Source: Streptococcus suis S735 (GTDB lineage Bacteria; Bacillota; Bacilli; Lactobacillales; Streptococcaceae). Taken from it: a DNA stretch of 64,000 bases. Shown one piece after another: positions 38,845 through 48,074 of this stretch. The stretch lies in assembly GCF_000294495.1 (NCBI RefSeq), contig NC_018526.1:930001-994000 (forward strand), given 5' to 3'. The position numbers and the translations under genes are program-made. The notes beneath the pieces were generated by a model that was not told the DNA's origin, ran no database searches, and saw only the letters and a program-made list of their open reading frames with translations. The stretch's first letter is position 1. Every line of letters begins with the position of its first letter.

Positions 38845-40081
38845 CTAGATATCCCGATGAAAATCGCTATCAATCTCAAAAAATGGTTGAATATCCTGAA
38901 CATACTCCAAAACGCCTTGAAACTCTCCTTGGTCATCACGCACCGCCTTATAGACTACATAGACAAACTTGCCCATGCTCTCGGACTTGAACCACATGGC
39001 GTCCAATCTGGCTTGGTGTTCGTTTGAAAATCATGTCTTCGACAGGGTGGCTGTCATTGTAATATTGGAAAATGTCATCCTTGTTGACAAAGGTTAATTC
39101 CAGCGGTAAATGATTGAGGATAAGATTCGCTTGCTCAACAGATAAATAACCATTGCCGAAGGTCTGCGGACTAGTTCTGTCCTGAACAGTTTCTGACTTT
39201 TCCTTGGGTGTGAAGGCAATGGTAAACTGGCCTTCTGGCGTGTCGATAATCTGCTGATTTGGTCCTGCTGGCTGCAGAGAAACAGCATTTACTTCCTGCT
39301 CTGCTATTTCCCAAAAAGCCTCCCGATGAGGTACCCACTTGGCTGTCGGCTTGACAATGGCGTAGCCGTAGGCGTCACTGTCTACTGCCACTTGGAGCCA
39401 GTCGTCCTGGGTGAAAATCTCCAGCAAAATCATGAGAAGTATGGCTTCTTCCTTGAAAATCATCTCCTCGAACTCCTTGGCGAAGTTTTCAAAGTGAGCA
39501 CGTGTCGCAGCTAGGTCACCTCCTTCAAGTGCCTTACGGGCCGTCTTGAAGAGATCGCGAATCTCGTCGTCCACACCCCACATGACCTTGGGCGGTGCAT
39601 CATAACCGTACCGCTCCATAATGGGAAAGAAGACCTTTTCCTTGCGGGTATAGTGGTTTTCAAATTGACCGAGGAGGCCAAACTGGCGTGTCAAACCTTG
39701 CAGGAGCTGGTCTTTCAGCTCCGCATCCTCTGTCTGCTCATACTGGTCAATGATACGGCGGATGCGTAAGAGAGCTGCCCGCAGGGCAAGGTTTTCCTGC
39801 TTAAAGACATAGACAGGGTGTCCTTCCCGGTCCATATCCGCCACATCCACATCCGCAATGGCTCCTTTGAAGAGGTTGGCGTGGATATTGCAGAGGCTCA
39901 TGACATCTTCAAAAGTGATACCCGTATCGCTGGACATGAGTTCATGCTCCATCATGGAGATTTCCAAGGCAGAAACTCCCGTGAAATGCTGATTAAACTG
40001 GTCCTGAACAGACTCTGGACTGGCCCCATTGTGCAGGTCCAAGAGAATATTCTTCAGAATGTCAACACGTTTTTCGGTCAT
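38845..40081 (-). pseudogene. DUF438/hemerythrin-like PAS protein, broken by an internal deletion
   Basis: The intact part (from ATG 40081 after a GGAGGAG box) has an N-terminal DUF438 region, a hemerythrin-like helix bundle (GQFENHYTRKEKVFFPIMER) and the start of a PAS domain (MIFKRTPSQIGRHV). The frame then changes and stops at 38948. The true C-terminus is still present in another frame: DAMWFKSESMGKFVYVVYKA at 39003 downwards, running to IDSDFHRDI and stop at 38845. The switch falls in GGACGCCATGTGG (38992-39004), which can be read in both frames. About 25 codons normally found between the two parts seem to be missing. Confidence 0.82.
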
Positions 40082-40311
40082 GCTTCTCCTCCTATTACCT
40101 CGTAGCCGTTGCATTCCAAGACCTGTTGAATACGGTCTAGTGGAATCTTGGTCATCTTAGATCCTGTCTTCAGACTGGTTACCTTACCAACTGTGTTCAG
40201 CATAGCTGGATTTGCCAAGGGCTTGAAACCAAGCTCTACCAGAATGTCCTTGACTTCTGGGTGCTGGTTGATAATCTCTGCAACAGGCAGATTTAGGTCG
40301 ATGGTGTTCAT
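40078..40311 (-). CDS. DUF1858 domain protein
   Basis: 77 aa small protein. It is a single DUF1858 domain (NLPVAEIINQHPEVKDILVE, then LGFKPLANPAML). Proteins of this kind pair with DUF438 proteins and are thought to act with iron or redox sensing; the function is not proved. It overlaps the DUF438 gene start by 4 bp (ATGA), so the pair was a translational unit before its partner was broken. Confidence 0.85.
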   Translation of the reverse strand: MNTIDLNLPVAEIINQHPEVKDILVELGFKPLANPAMLNTVGKVTSLKTGSKMTKIPLDRIQQVLECNGYEVIGGEA

Positions 40312-40541
40312 TTTACTTTTCCTCTATAATTTTTTTGTAAAATACAAGGCCAATTCATCATCGTTATAGGCTTTGGCACCTACTGGCAAAGAGCACCCTC
40401 GGTACCAGACACCGCTTCCGTCTGGTATGAAACCATGTTTTACATAGAGCCGTTGAGCCTTTCCATAATTTGCATTCAAACCAACTCCAATACCTACTGT
40501 ATCCGTAAATTCTGAGGCAAGTTGGCAGATAGCATCTAATA

Positions 40542-41437
40542 TAGTTAAATGAAACAAAAACAGTACATTTATGATATAATGTATTTATGGCATATTCATT
40601 AGATTTTCGTAAAAAAGTTCTCGCATACTGTGAGAAAACCGGCAGTATTACTGAAGCATCAGCTATTTTCCAAGTTTCACGTAACACTATCTATCAATGG
40701 CTAAAATTAAAAGAGAAAACCGGCGAGCTTCATCACCAAGTTAAAGGAACCAAGCCAAGAAAAGTGGATAGAGATAAATTAAAGAATTATCTTGAAACTC
40801 ATCCAGATGCTTATTTGACTGAAATAGCTTCTGAATTTGACTGTCATCCAACAGCTATTCATTACGCCCTCAAAGCTATGGGATATACTCGAAAAAAAAG
40901 AGCTGTACCTACTATGAACAAGACCCTGAAAAAGTAGAACTGTTCCTTAAAGAATTGAATAACTTAAGCCACTTGACTCCTGTTTATATTGACGAGACAG
41001 GGTTTGAGACATATTTTCATCGAAAATATGGTCGCTCTTTGAAAGGTCAGTTGATAAAAGGTAAGGTCTCTGGAAGAAGATACCAGCGGATATCTTTAGT
41101 AGCAGGTCTCATAAATGGTGCGCTTATAGCCCCGATGACATACAAAGATACTATGACGAGTGGCTTTTTCGAAGCTTGGTTCAAAACATTCTTACTACCC
41201 ACTTTAGGTAAACCATCTGTTATCATTATGGACAATGCAAAGTTTCATAGGATGAGTAAGCTAAAAGATTTATGCGAGGAGCAGGGACATAGACTTTTAC
41301 CACTTCCTCCTTACTCACCGGAATATAATCCCATTGAGAAAATATGGGCTCACATCAAAAAACACCTCAGAAGAGTATTGCCAAATTGCGATACTTTTCT
41401 TGAGGCACTTTCGTCCTGCTCTTGTTTCAGTTGACTA
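40542..41437 (+). mobile_element. IS630-type insertion sequence (IS630-Spn1-like)
   Basis: 896 bp element with imperfect terminal inverted repeats: left TAGTTAAATGAAACAA and right (reverse strand) TAGTCAACTGAAACAA. It is flanked by a TA duplication (40540-40541 and 41438-41439), as expected for the Tc1/mariner-IS630 superfamily. The transposase is encoded in two overlapping phases joined at an A-run. Both ends and the catalytic residues look intact, and the split gene is undecayed, so the insertion is recent. Confidence 0.92.
40587..41434 (+). CDS. IS630 transposase, made by -1 frameshifting
   Basis: Frame 1 (40587-40937, 116 aa) holds the helix-turn-helix region (YSLDFRKKVLAYCEKTGSIT, VSRNTIYQWLKLK). 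Frame 2 (visible from about 40900 to 41434) holds the DDE domain: VYIDETGFETYF, VIIMDNAKFHRM and YSPEYNPIEKIWAHIK. They join at A_AAA_AAA (40892-40898), correctly phased for a -1 slip, giving about 282 aa. A TGATATAAT extended -10 ends seven bases before ATG 40587, so the mRNA may be leaderless. There is no ribosome binding site. Confidence 0.88.
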
Positions 41438-41717
41438 TAATTGCCAACCTATCCCCTGATTTTGAAAGTCTTCAAAAACATTGAAATCAGCAATTTCAGG
41501 TATTCCAGATTGGTAAAACTGTCCCTCCTTCACTTGCTTAATCAAGGTGATATAACCTTTACAAACCCCCGTTTCTTCAGCAACTAGGACGATACGTTCT
41601 CCCTTTTCTTGTTCCCTTAAATAGTTGGTTAAAATCTCTTTGCGGGAGGGCCAACCTTGCTTCTGGAAGGCCTCATCAAGTTGAAGTATATGCTCAAATT
41701 GTAACGGAACAATCATC

Positions 41718-42971
41718 TCAATCCTCCCTCAACGCCTCAAACTTGGCTTTCATGGTTGGGTTATTGCGGGTTAGTTTTTTGACGGAGACATCGTCTAGTT
41801 TATTATTAGCTAGGCGAAGCTGGTTTTCGCTGGTGGTCAGGGCTGCTTTGACAGCCTCCATTCGCTTGATTGCCTTGTCGATTTCATCAATAGCTTTTTG
41901 GAAATTGTTGCTGGCCGATTGATAGTTTTTGGCAAAAGCATTCTTGAAAATTTCCAAATCTTCTTCAAAATGAGTAATATCAATATTCTGCTCCTTAACC
42001 AAGGCTAACTCCTGCTGATATTGCAGACTATTGAGCGCAGCATTTCGTAAAATTCCGATTAATTGGATAAAGAACTGTGGTCGAATAACATACATCTTCT
42101 CATATTCATGACTAACATCCACAATCCCTATATTGTAATAGTCATTGTCCGCCTCTAGCATGCTGACTAATACAGCATATTCGCATTTTTTCTCCCGACG
42201 GTCCTTATCCAACTCCTTAAAGAAATCAGCGTTTTTATGCTTGGTCTTGGTCGTATCTGCCTCGTTTTTCATTTCGAACATGATGGAAATAAATTCCAAG
42301 CCCGACTCGTCAAAATCACGGAAGATGAAATCTCCTTTTGAACCGGACGCTGATACTTCGTTGTCCTTAGCAAATTTGGCACGTGGAAAAGCATAGGAAC
42401 GAACCTTGTTAAACTCCGCCTCAGCAAATTGCTCCAAGCTCTCTCCAATTGCCTTAGTAGACTGCTGAGCCTTGAAATTTTTGTAAAATTCCACCTGCTC
42501 ATCCGCCGCCTTGAGCCGTACTTCGTACTCCTGACGAGTGGTCGCCAGGGCTAACTCTTGCTTTTGTTCCTGCAAAACCAAAGCATTTTGTGCCGCATCC
42601 CTCTCTTTTTCCACCTGAGCTACCGCCTGCTGCAACTCCAAGTCCTTGGCGAGACCGATTTGCCCCAACTGAGCCTTAAGCTCTTGGATTTCTTGGTCTT
42701 TTTGGGAAATAGCAGAGCTGATTTCCAGTTCCGTCTGACTAGCAAATTTATCAAGTTTTGCGGTCAGTTCCAGAATCTCCTTATCCTTATCACTCAATCT
42801 AGCCTGCAAATCATTTTCAGCCTTCTGGCTTAATAATTCCCGTTCCCGCTCCAAACGGTCGTAGATTTCCTTATCAAACTCCGCACCACGCACCTGGGCT
42901 AAAAGCTGACTATATTCTGTTTCATTGACCTGAAAGGCCGTCCCACAATGGGGGCAAGTAATTTGATGCAT
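41718..42971 (-). CDS. DUF2130 domain protein
   Basis: 417 aa. The N-terminus has a zinc-ribbon-like CPHCGTAF (residues 5-12). Residues 30-160 form a long coiled coil, followed by the DUF2130 core with IFEMKNEADTTKTKHKNADFF and a VSHEYEKMYVIRPQFFIQL stretch. A second helical segment ends the protein. The core resembles a PD-(D/E)XK-type nuclease fold, so DNA processing is possible; the function is not known. It is tightly followed by the split GNAT gene. Confidence 0.82.
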   Translation of the reverse strand: MHQITCPHCGTAFQVNETEYSQLLAQVRGAEFDKEIYDRLERERELLSQKAENDLQARLSDKDKEILELTAKLDKFASQTELEISSAISQKDQEIQELKAQLGQIGLAKDLELQQAVAQVEKERDAAQNALVLQEQKQELALATTRQEYEVRLKAADEQVEFYKNFKAQQSTKAIGESLEQFAEAEFNKVRSYAFPRAKFAKDNEVSASGSKGDFIFRDFDESGLEFISIMFEMKNEADTTKTKHKNADFFKELDKDRREKKCEYAVLVSMLEADNDYYNIGIVDVSHEYEKMYVIRPQFFIQLIGILRNAALNSLQYQQELALVKEQNIDITHFEEDLEIFKNAFAKNYQSASNNFQKAIDEIDKAIKRMEAVKAALTTSENQLRLANNKLDDVSVKKLTRNNPTMKAKFEALRED

Positions 42972-42977
42972 ATACTC

Positions 42978-43235
42978 TCACTTTCTTCTTTTCAAATAAG
43001 ATATTAATTTATGTAAAACCGTAGCTACTCCCAGCGCCAATAAAAAATAAAAGAAACGAACCGCATTTCTAGCATCTGGAAGTGATAGAGCCCAAAGGAC
43101 AAAAATCGTTATGGCAGTCGGCCATCTCCAGCCCCAGGTCATCTTCCGTTTGATAAACCATTCCATCCAATCTTCATTAGAATCAAACCGTGTTTCATAA
43201 TATTCTTCTTTCAGTTGTTCCCACCACTTTTTCAT
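42978..43235 (-). CDS. Hypothetical small membrane protein
   Basis: 85 aa. The N-terminal third is charged and aromatic (WEQLKEEYYETRFDSNEDWM), followed by two hydrophobic segments (about residues 36-50 and 57-77) and a basic tail (SYLKRRK). No family is recognised. It sits 6 bp upstream of the DUF2130 gene and probably shares its transcript. Confidence 0.65.
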   Translation of the reverse strand: MKKWWEQLKEEYYETRFDSNEDWMEWFIKRKMTWGWRWPTAITIFVLWALSLPDARNAVRFFYFLLALGVATVLHKLISYLKRRK

Positions 43236-43252
43236 AACAGCCTCCTTTCAGA

Positions 43253-43723
43253 TCACAGACCTTCTAATTCAAGCTCCAGAAAAGTCCTCCACTTTTCCTG
43301 CAAGGGTTGACACACAGGCGGCTCCTGACCTTCTAAGAATTTTTTGATACATTCATTTTGCACCAACCAGCCTGTCATGTCTTTTTGAGCATTCGCAAAT
43401 TCATTACCAAAATCTTCTGGAATTCGTTCTTCAAAAGTAATCAAGGTCTGATTTTCTAGCTGAGACAGTGCAAATGAAACTGTTGCTGAATCCCACCTGT
43501 AGGCAATTTTCTCATTTTTTCGGTATTCCAGTAAATCCATAACTTCACGAAATCCTTCCATTTCAAAAACCAGCGTATTTCCTACAATGTTCAACTGTGG
43601 AAACCAGTGGGCAAAACCACTGTCTGTCGCCAACAAATCCCAGGACTCCGCCAAACTAGCCGACACAGAATAGCAAATGCTGAACAGGTAGTGCCCCGCC
43701 TCTTTCTTCACACTAATCTTCAT
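43253..43723 (-). CDS. SRPBCC (START/Bet v1-like) domain protein
   Basis: 156 aa. The AHSA1/SRPBCC pattern is visible: SVSASLAESWDLLATDSGFAHWF followed by alternating strands and TLITFEERIPE. Such proteins bind hydrophobic ligands or act in stress responses; the ligand is unknown. It starts the small operon with the membrane protein and the DUF2130 gene. Confidence 0.75.
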   Translation of the reverse strand: MKISVKKEAGHYLFSICYSVSASLAESWDLLATDSGFAHWFPQLNIVGNTLVFEMEGFREVMDLLEYRKNEKIAYRWDSATVSFALSQLENQTLITFEERIPEDFGNEFANAQKDMTGWLVQNECIKKFLEGQEPPVCQPLQEKWRTFLELELEGL

Positions 43724-44104
43724 ATCATGCTCCTATTCTATCCTTCTATTAATTATACCAAAAAACACCGGTCTATAACCGATATTTCCATTGTCTCTAT
43801 TCTTTAAGCATGAATGCTATTCATTCCAGAGGATCGAAAAACGGTATCTTGAAATCTGAATTATTTTTTATAACATCTTTCATAGACTGTCCTTACCTTT
43901 GTTTATCTGGCTCATACTCCATGTTTTGTATCCCCTAGCAATGTTAGACTTTCCTGCCACATAATGGACATTGTCATTTTTGAAACACTTCTATATTTCA
44001 TTCGTCACCTAATTTATTTTAACATATAGAACAGAGTTTAGTATTTCAATCATTCCTTTCTCATTTTATGCTATACTAGATGTATTGAAAACAAGGAGGT
44101 TTAT
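43724..44104. other. Intergenic region with possible gene remnants
   Basis: No intact gene is seen in this 380 bp stretch. On the minus strand a start-less frame reading HYVAGKSNIARGYKTWSMSQ runs into a stop and overlaps a 20-codon frame starting MKDVIKNNSDFKIPFFD. These could be the decayed end of one gene and the cut start of another. A -10-like TATACT (44072-44077) and AAGGAGG (44093-44099) belong to the following HAD gene. Confidence 0.35.
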
Positions 44105-44920
44105 ATGATAAAACTAATCGCTCTTGATATGGACGGAACCCTTTTAAACGAGAAAAAAGAGCTGATGCAGCCACAGATTGATGCCATTCATCAGGCTGTT
44201 GAAGCGGGCTTCAAGATTGTTCTTTGTACTGGTCGGCCCTTGGCTGGTGTTAAACCTTTCGTAGAGCAGCTCGGCTTTGACACCGAGGAAGAATTTATCA
44301 TTGTCAATAACGGCTGTTCAACCCATTCGACAAAGGATTGGAGCCTGATTGACTGGGAAGAACTATCTATCTCTGATATTGATTATCTTTCCACTTTTAT
44401 TGAAAATGCTGATGTGCAAATCTCTCTTTTTGATGAGGAAGACTACTTCGTTCTTGCAGAAAAAGCCAATGCACGCGTTAATTTAGACGCAGGTTTGGTA
44501 GGAATGACTCCTCAACCAATTGATTTAAAAGAAGCCCAGTCAGGTCAGTATCGCTTCTTTGAAGCCATGTTTGTCGGTGAAAAAGTGCATATTGATGCCT
44601 TTGAAAATCAACACAATCCTGTACTCAGCAAACGCTATTCCACCGTTCGTTCACAGGACTATCTCTTGGAAATTTTACCAAACGGTGCCAGCAAGGCCTC
44701 TGGTTTAAAAAAATTGGCAGACCGCCTCGGTATCCTCCCAGAAGAAATCATGGCTATGGGAGATGCCAACAACGACCTGGAAATGATTGAATTTGCTGGA
44801 CTTGGTATTGCCATGGGAAATGCCAACGAGCAGGTCAAGGCTATCGCCCAGGACATCACAGACACCAATGAAAACAACGGCGTTGCCAAGGCCATTGAAA
44901 AACACATTTTGAACAAATAA
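44105..44920 (+). CDS. Cof-type HAD phosphatase
   Basis: 271 aa HAD-superfamily subclass IIB hydrolase. The nucleophile is in LIALDMDGTLLN, motif II in VLCTGRP, Lys in NGASKASGLKKL and the metal-binding motif IV in MAMGDANNDLEMIEFAG. Such enzymes dephosphorylate sugar phosphates, FMN or PLP; the substrate here is unknown. It is followed by pepT 9 bp later. Confidence 0.92.
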   Translation: MIKLIALDMDGTLLNEKKELMQPQIDAIHQAVEAGFKIVLCTGRPLAGVKPFVEQLGFDTEEEFIIVNNGCSTHSTKDWSLIDWEELSISDIDYLSTFIENADVQISLFDEEDYFVLAEKANARVNLDAGLVGMTPQPIDLKEAQSGQYRFFEAMFVGEKVHIDAFENQHNPVLSKRYSTVRSQDYLLEILPNGASKASGLKKLADRLGILPEEIMAMGDANNDLEMIEFAGLGIAMGNANEQVKAIAQDITDTNENNGVAKAIEKHILNK

Positions 44921-44929
44921 GGAGACAAT

Positions 44930-46150
44930 ATGAAATACCCAACACTCTTAGACCGTTTCTTGGTCTATGTCAAAGAAAATACTCGCTCAGATGAAAATTC
45001 GACAACCACTCCTTCTACCCAAAACCAAGTCGAGTTTGCACAGAATATCCTTCTGCCTGAAATGGAACGGATTGGTTTGCAGAATGTCCACTACCTACCA
45101 AACGGTTTTGCAGTGGGAACACTGCCTGCCAACGACCCAAGTTTGACCCGCAAGATTGGCTTCATCGCCCACATGGATACGGCTGATTTCAACGCAGAAG
45201 GTGTGAATCCTCAGATTATCGAAAACTACGACGGTAACCCAATTGCCTTGGGAACTTCTGGCTATGAATTGCATCCAAAAGACTTCCCACAACTTGCCAA
45301 CTACCACGGTCAAATCCTGATTACCACAGACGGTACTACCTTGCTAGGCTCTGATGACAAATCAGGAATTGCAGAAATCATGACAGCTATTGAATTCCTA
45401 ATCCAAAACCCCGACATCAAACACTGCGAAATCCGTGTCGGCTTTGGTCCTGACGAAGAAATCGGTGTCGGAGCAGACAAGTTTGATGTGAAAGACTTCG
45501 ATGTGGACTTTGCCTACACTATGGACGGTGGACCGCTGGGCGAACTCCAGTACGAAACCTTCTCAGCAGCAGGTGCAAAGATTGATTTCCTAGGACGCAA
45601 TGTCCACCCAGGATCTGCTAAGGACCAGATGATCAATGCCTTCCAAATGGCTATTGATTTCCACAATGCCCTTCCAGAAACAGACCGCCCTGAAAAAACC
45701 GAAGGATATGAAGGTTTCTTCCACTTGATGAACATGGAGGGCAGCGTTGATACTGCTTCTACCACCTATATCATCCGCGACTTTGAGGAAGAAGATTTCC
45801 AAGCCCGCAAGCAACTCATGCTGGACATCGCTGAAAAGATGAATGCCAACTTTGACACTCCACGCGTCATTGTCAACCTACATGACCAGTACTACAACAT
45901 GAAGAAAATCATCGAAAAAGATATGACTCCAATTAACATTGCTAAGGACGTTATGGAAAATCTAGGCATCAAGCCACTGATTGAGCCTGTTCGCGGAGGA
46001 ACAGACGGCTCTAAGATTTCCTTCATGGGCATTCCAACACCAAATATCTTCGCAGGTGGCGAAAACATGCACGGTCGCTTCGAGTTCGTCAGCTTAGAAA
46101 CCATGGAAAAAGCCGTCGATGTCATCCTTGGAATCGTCGCTTACAAATAA
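44930..46150 (+). CDS. pepT: Peptidase T (tripeptide aminopeptidase)
   Basis: 406 aa cytoplasmic M20B metallopeptidase. Zinc ligands and catalytic residues are visible in [43 protein letters not shown] and [14 protein letters not shown], with a C-terminal [15 protein letters not shown]. It releases N-terminal residues from tripeptides for nitrogen nutrition. Confidence 0.96.
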   Translation: MKYPTLLDRFLVYVKENTRSDENSTTTPSTQNQVEFAQNILLPEMERIGLQNVHYLPNGFAVGTLPANDPSLTRKIGFIAHMDTADFNAEGVNPQIIENYDGNPIALGTSGYELHPKDFPQLANYHGQILITTDGTTLLGSDDKSGIAEIMTAIEFLIQNPDIKHCEIRVGFGPDEEIGVGADKFDVKDFDVDFAYTMDGGPLGELQYETFSAAGAKIDFLGRNVHPGSAKDQMINAFQMAIDFHNALPETDRPEKTEGYEGFFHLMNMEGSVDTASTTYIIRDFEEEDFQARKQLMLDIAEKMNANFDTPRVIVNLHDQYYNMKKIIEKDMTPINIAKDVMENLGIKPLIEPVRGGTDGSKISFMGIPTPNIFAGGENMHGRFEFVSLETMEKAVDVILGIVAYK

Positions 46151-46277
46151 AATTTCAAACGGCTTTCAATAGAAAGTCGTTTTTTTCTGAAAAAATTTTA
46201 AAAAAATGCCATTTTATGTTGTGTTATTGAACTAATACTAGTATAATAGAACTATAAAAAAGAAATGGAGTTTTATT

Positions 46278-46676
46278 ATGACAGAAGAAACATTAGCACA
46301 GGGAATTCTCATTGGCATTTGGGGTACAACACTACTATTTTCATTTATTTGGTATATTCTTGTTGCTATTTCCAACTACATCCTCTTCAAAAAAGCAGGC
46401 TACGCTGGTTGGAAATCATTGATTCCAATCTACAATCTCTATATCCAACAATGCATCACCTTCGGCTATGAAAAAAGATGGTTCATTCTATTCTTACTAA
46501 TTCCACTAGCAGGACCATTATATGGCATCTATCTCGTTTACAATTTTGGTCGTAGCTTCGGTTTATCAGCTGTACAAGCTATCTTCTATGTTCTTCTTAC
46601 ACCTATCTTTAACCTCTACATCGCCTTTAATGATGGAAGTCGTTACCAAGGTCCACAAGAATTCTTTATTGATTAA
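46278..46676 (+). CDS. DUF5684 family membrane protein
   Basis: 132 aa with about four hydrophobic segments and the motif KKAGYAGWKSLIPIYNLYI, typical of DUF5684-type proteins that are often near signal peptidases. It ends with a short polar tail. The function is unknown. It has its own promoter region and terminator. Confidence 0.78.
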   Translation: MTEETLAQGILIGIWGTTLLFSFIWYILVAISNYILFKKAGYAGWKSLIPIYNLYIQQCITFGYEKRWFILFLLIPLAGPLYGIYLVYNFGRSFGLSAVQAIFYVLLTPIFNLYIAFNDGSRYQGPQEFFID

Positions 46677-46685
46677 TATACAATC

Positions 46686-46713
46686 AAGCCCCCGCACACG
46701 CGGAGGCTTTTTT
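46686..46713. terminator. Bidirectional terminator
   Basis: AGCCCCCGC-acac-GCGGAGGCT followed by TTTTTT lies between the convergent DUF5684 and AEC transporter genes. Confidence 0.88.
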
Positions 46714-47626
46714 AAACGAATAGAAAAATAAGAAGAACCATCATGACTAGGCTGACCAAAATAGATAAGGAGTTAACGTTGGCAGGTTCAGCTGAGCGAC
46801 TACCTAACTTTAATGCATAAATTGGGGACATGACTGAAATCGGAGAAACTAGACAGACCAGCAACATGATTTTCATCGTTTTATCAATAGGTAGAAGAAA
46901 ATAAATGACTCCTGCTATTAGAATATTCGCACCCAGCCTCAAAGAGAGAAGATAGGCCAATCGACTAATTTCTTGCCAATTCAATTTTAAATCAAGCAAG
47001 ATTCCCAACATGAGCATGGCTAAAAAAGGATTGGCGTTACTGGCTATCGTCAGCGCAGAGATAAGTTCGCGTGGAAGTTTGATAGAGCAGACTGCTAACG
47101 ATAGGCTAACTAGATAGACTACTAGTGGAACTGAGCGTGAAAGATTCTTTATAAAAGTTGCAACGGTCATTCTTTCCTGCTCTTCATCCACACCAGCTGC
47201 GATACTGTAATTCCCACCTAGAACCATGATTGCATTCCCCGCATCAAATACGATGACACTTAGTAGACTAGATAGCGGAAAAAAAGCTTGCACAAATGGG
47301 AGTGTAAAGGTTCCAATATTATAGCCTGATAACTGCATAAGACCGACGGAAGTCTGTTGACCAGACTTCTTTGCTTCCCAGTATCCTACCATATCCAAAA
47401 AAAGATTACAAAGAATCCCTAATATGAAGGGAAGGTATAAATCTATAGATACTTGGGTTGTCGCTGAAGCTACAAGGAGAGAAGCTGGTAGCGTAACATT
47501 CATCACTAAGCTAGAAAAGATTCTTGCATCTTCCCTTCGAACAATCCCTTTGACTTTTAATGTATAACCTAAACCGATAACAAAGATAAAACCGAGAGCA
47601 CGGGCTAATAATTCAAGTTCATTCAT
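46712..47626 (-). CDS. Auxin-efflux-carrier (AEC) family transporter
   Basis: 304 aa with about ten hydrophobic segments. The family pattern is seen in ARALGFIFVIGLGYTLKVKG and the C-terminal PISVMSPIYALKLG. Bacterial members export malate, malonate or other organic acids; the substrate is unknown. It is divergent from padR. Confidence 0.85.
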   Translation of the reverse strand: MNELELLARALGFIFVIGLGYTLKVKGIVRREDARIFSSLVMNVTLPASLLVASATTQVSIDLYLPFILGILCNLFLDMVGYWEAKKSGQQTSVGLMQLSGYNIGTFTLPFVQAFFPLSSLLSVIVFDAGNAIMVLGGNYSIAAGVDEEQERMTVATFIKNLSRSVPLVVYLVSLSLAVCSIKLPRELISALTIASNANPFLAMLMLGILLDLKLNWQEISRLAYLLSLRLGANILIAGVIYFLLPIDKTMKIMLLVCLVSPISVMSPIYALKLGSRSAEPANVNSLSILVSLVMMVLLIFLFV

Positions 47627-47662
47627 GAAACTAGTATAGCATATAGAAAAGAATTTTGATGA

Positions 47663-47726
47663 TATATAAAAATTTTATATAATCGCTTGATTTTGCTAAA
47701 CAATAGGTATATAATTTATATATAAA
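47663..47726. promoter_or_regulatory. AT-rich palindromes before padR
   Basis: TATATAAAAATTTTATATA (47663-47681) is symmetric apart from its centre; TTTATATATAAA (47715-47726) is a perfect palindrome about 30 bp before the padR start. PadR proteins bind AT-rich palindromes, so these are candidate autoregulatory sites. Confidence 0.5.
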
Positions 47727-47756
47727 ATAATTACATAAAGATAAAGAGGTGAGTTT

Positions 47757-48074
47757 ATGTACTACCCCGTATCCTCTATCTTGATAGAATTTCTGGTCTT
47801 AGCCATCGTGGAAAAGCAGGATTCCTACGGCTATGAAATCAGTCAAACCATCAAGATAGTTGCTGATATAAAGGAATCCACACTCTACCCTATTTTGAAA
47901 AAATTGGAAAAGGCGGGCTACGTCACCACCTATACCCAAGAATTTCAAGGGAGAAAGAGAAAATACTACACCATCACACCTGCTGGACGTGAGCACATCC
48001 CCTTCCTGCAAGGTGAATGGAATAGCTACAAAGACCATATTGACGGAATTATAGAAGGGAGCTTACGAAAATGA
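47757..48074 (+). CDS. PadR family transcriptional regulator
   Basis: 105 aa winged-helix regulator. Characteristic segments are LVLAIVEKQDSYGYEISQTI and STLYPILKKLEKAGYVTTY, followed by RKRKYYTITPAGREH. It overlaps the next gene by 4 bp (ATGA) and heads a four-gene membrane-stress-like operon, probably repressing it. Confidence 0.93.
   Translation: MYYPVSSILIEFLVLAIVEKQDSYGYEISQTIKIVADIKESTLYPILKKLEKAGYVTTYTQEFQGRKRKYYTITPAGREHIPFLQGEWNSYKDHIDGIIEGSLRK

Larger units (their letters stand above)
40324..41716 (-). pseudogene. GNAT acetyltransferase gene split by an IS630-type element
   Basis: The N-terminal half (41716 down to 41438) ends in NVFEDFQNQGIGWQL; the C-terminal half (40541 down to 40324) resumes with LDAICQLASEFTDTVGIGVG and ends ELALYFTKKL. 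Removing 40542-41437 plus one copy of the TA duplication restores an uninterrupted 164-codon frame, reading across the junction as GIGWQLLDAICQL. The acetyl-CoA loop region (QNQGIG) lies at the break. The substrate is unknown. Confidence 0.9.
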
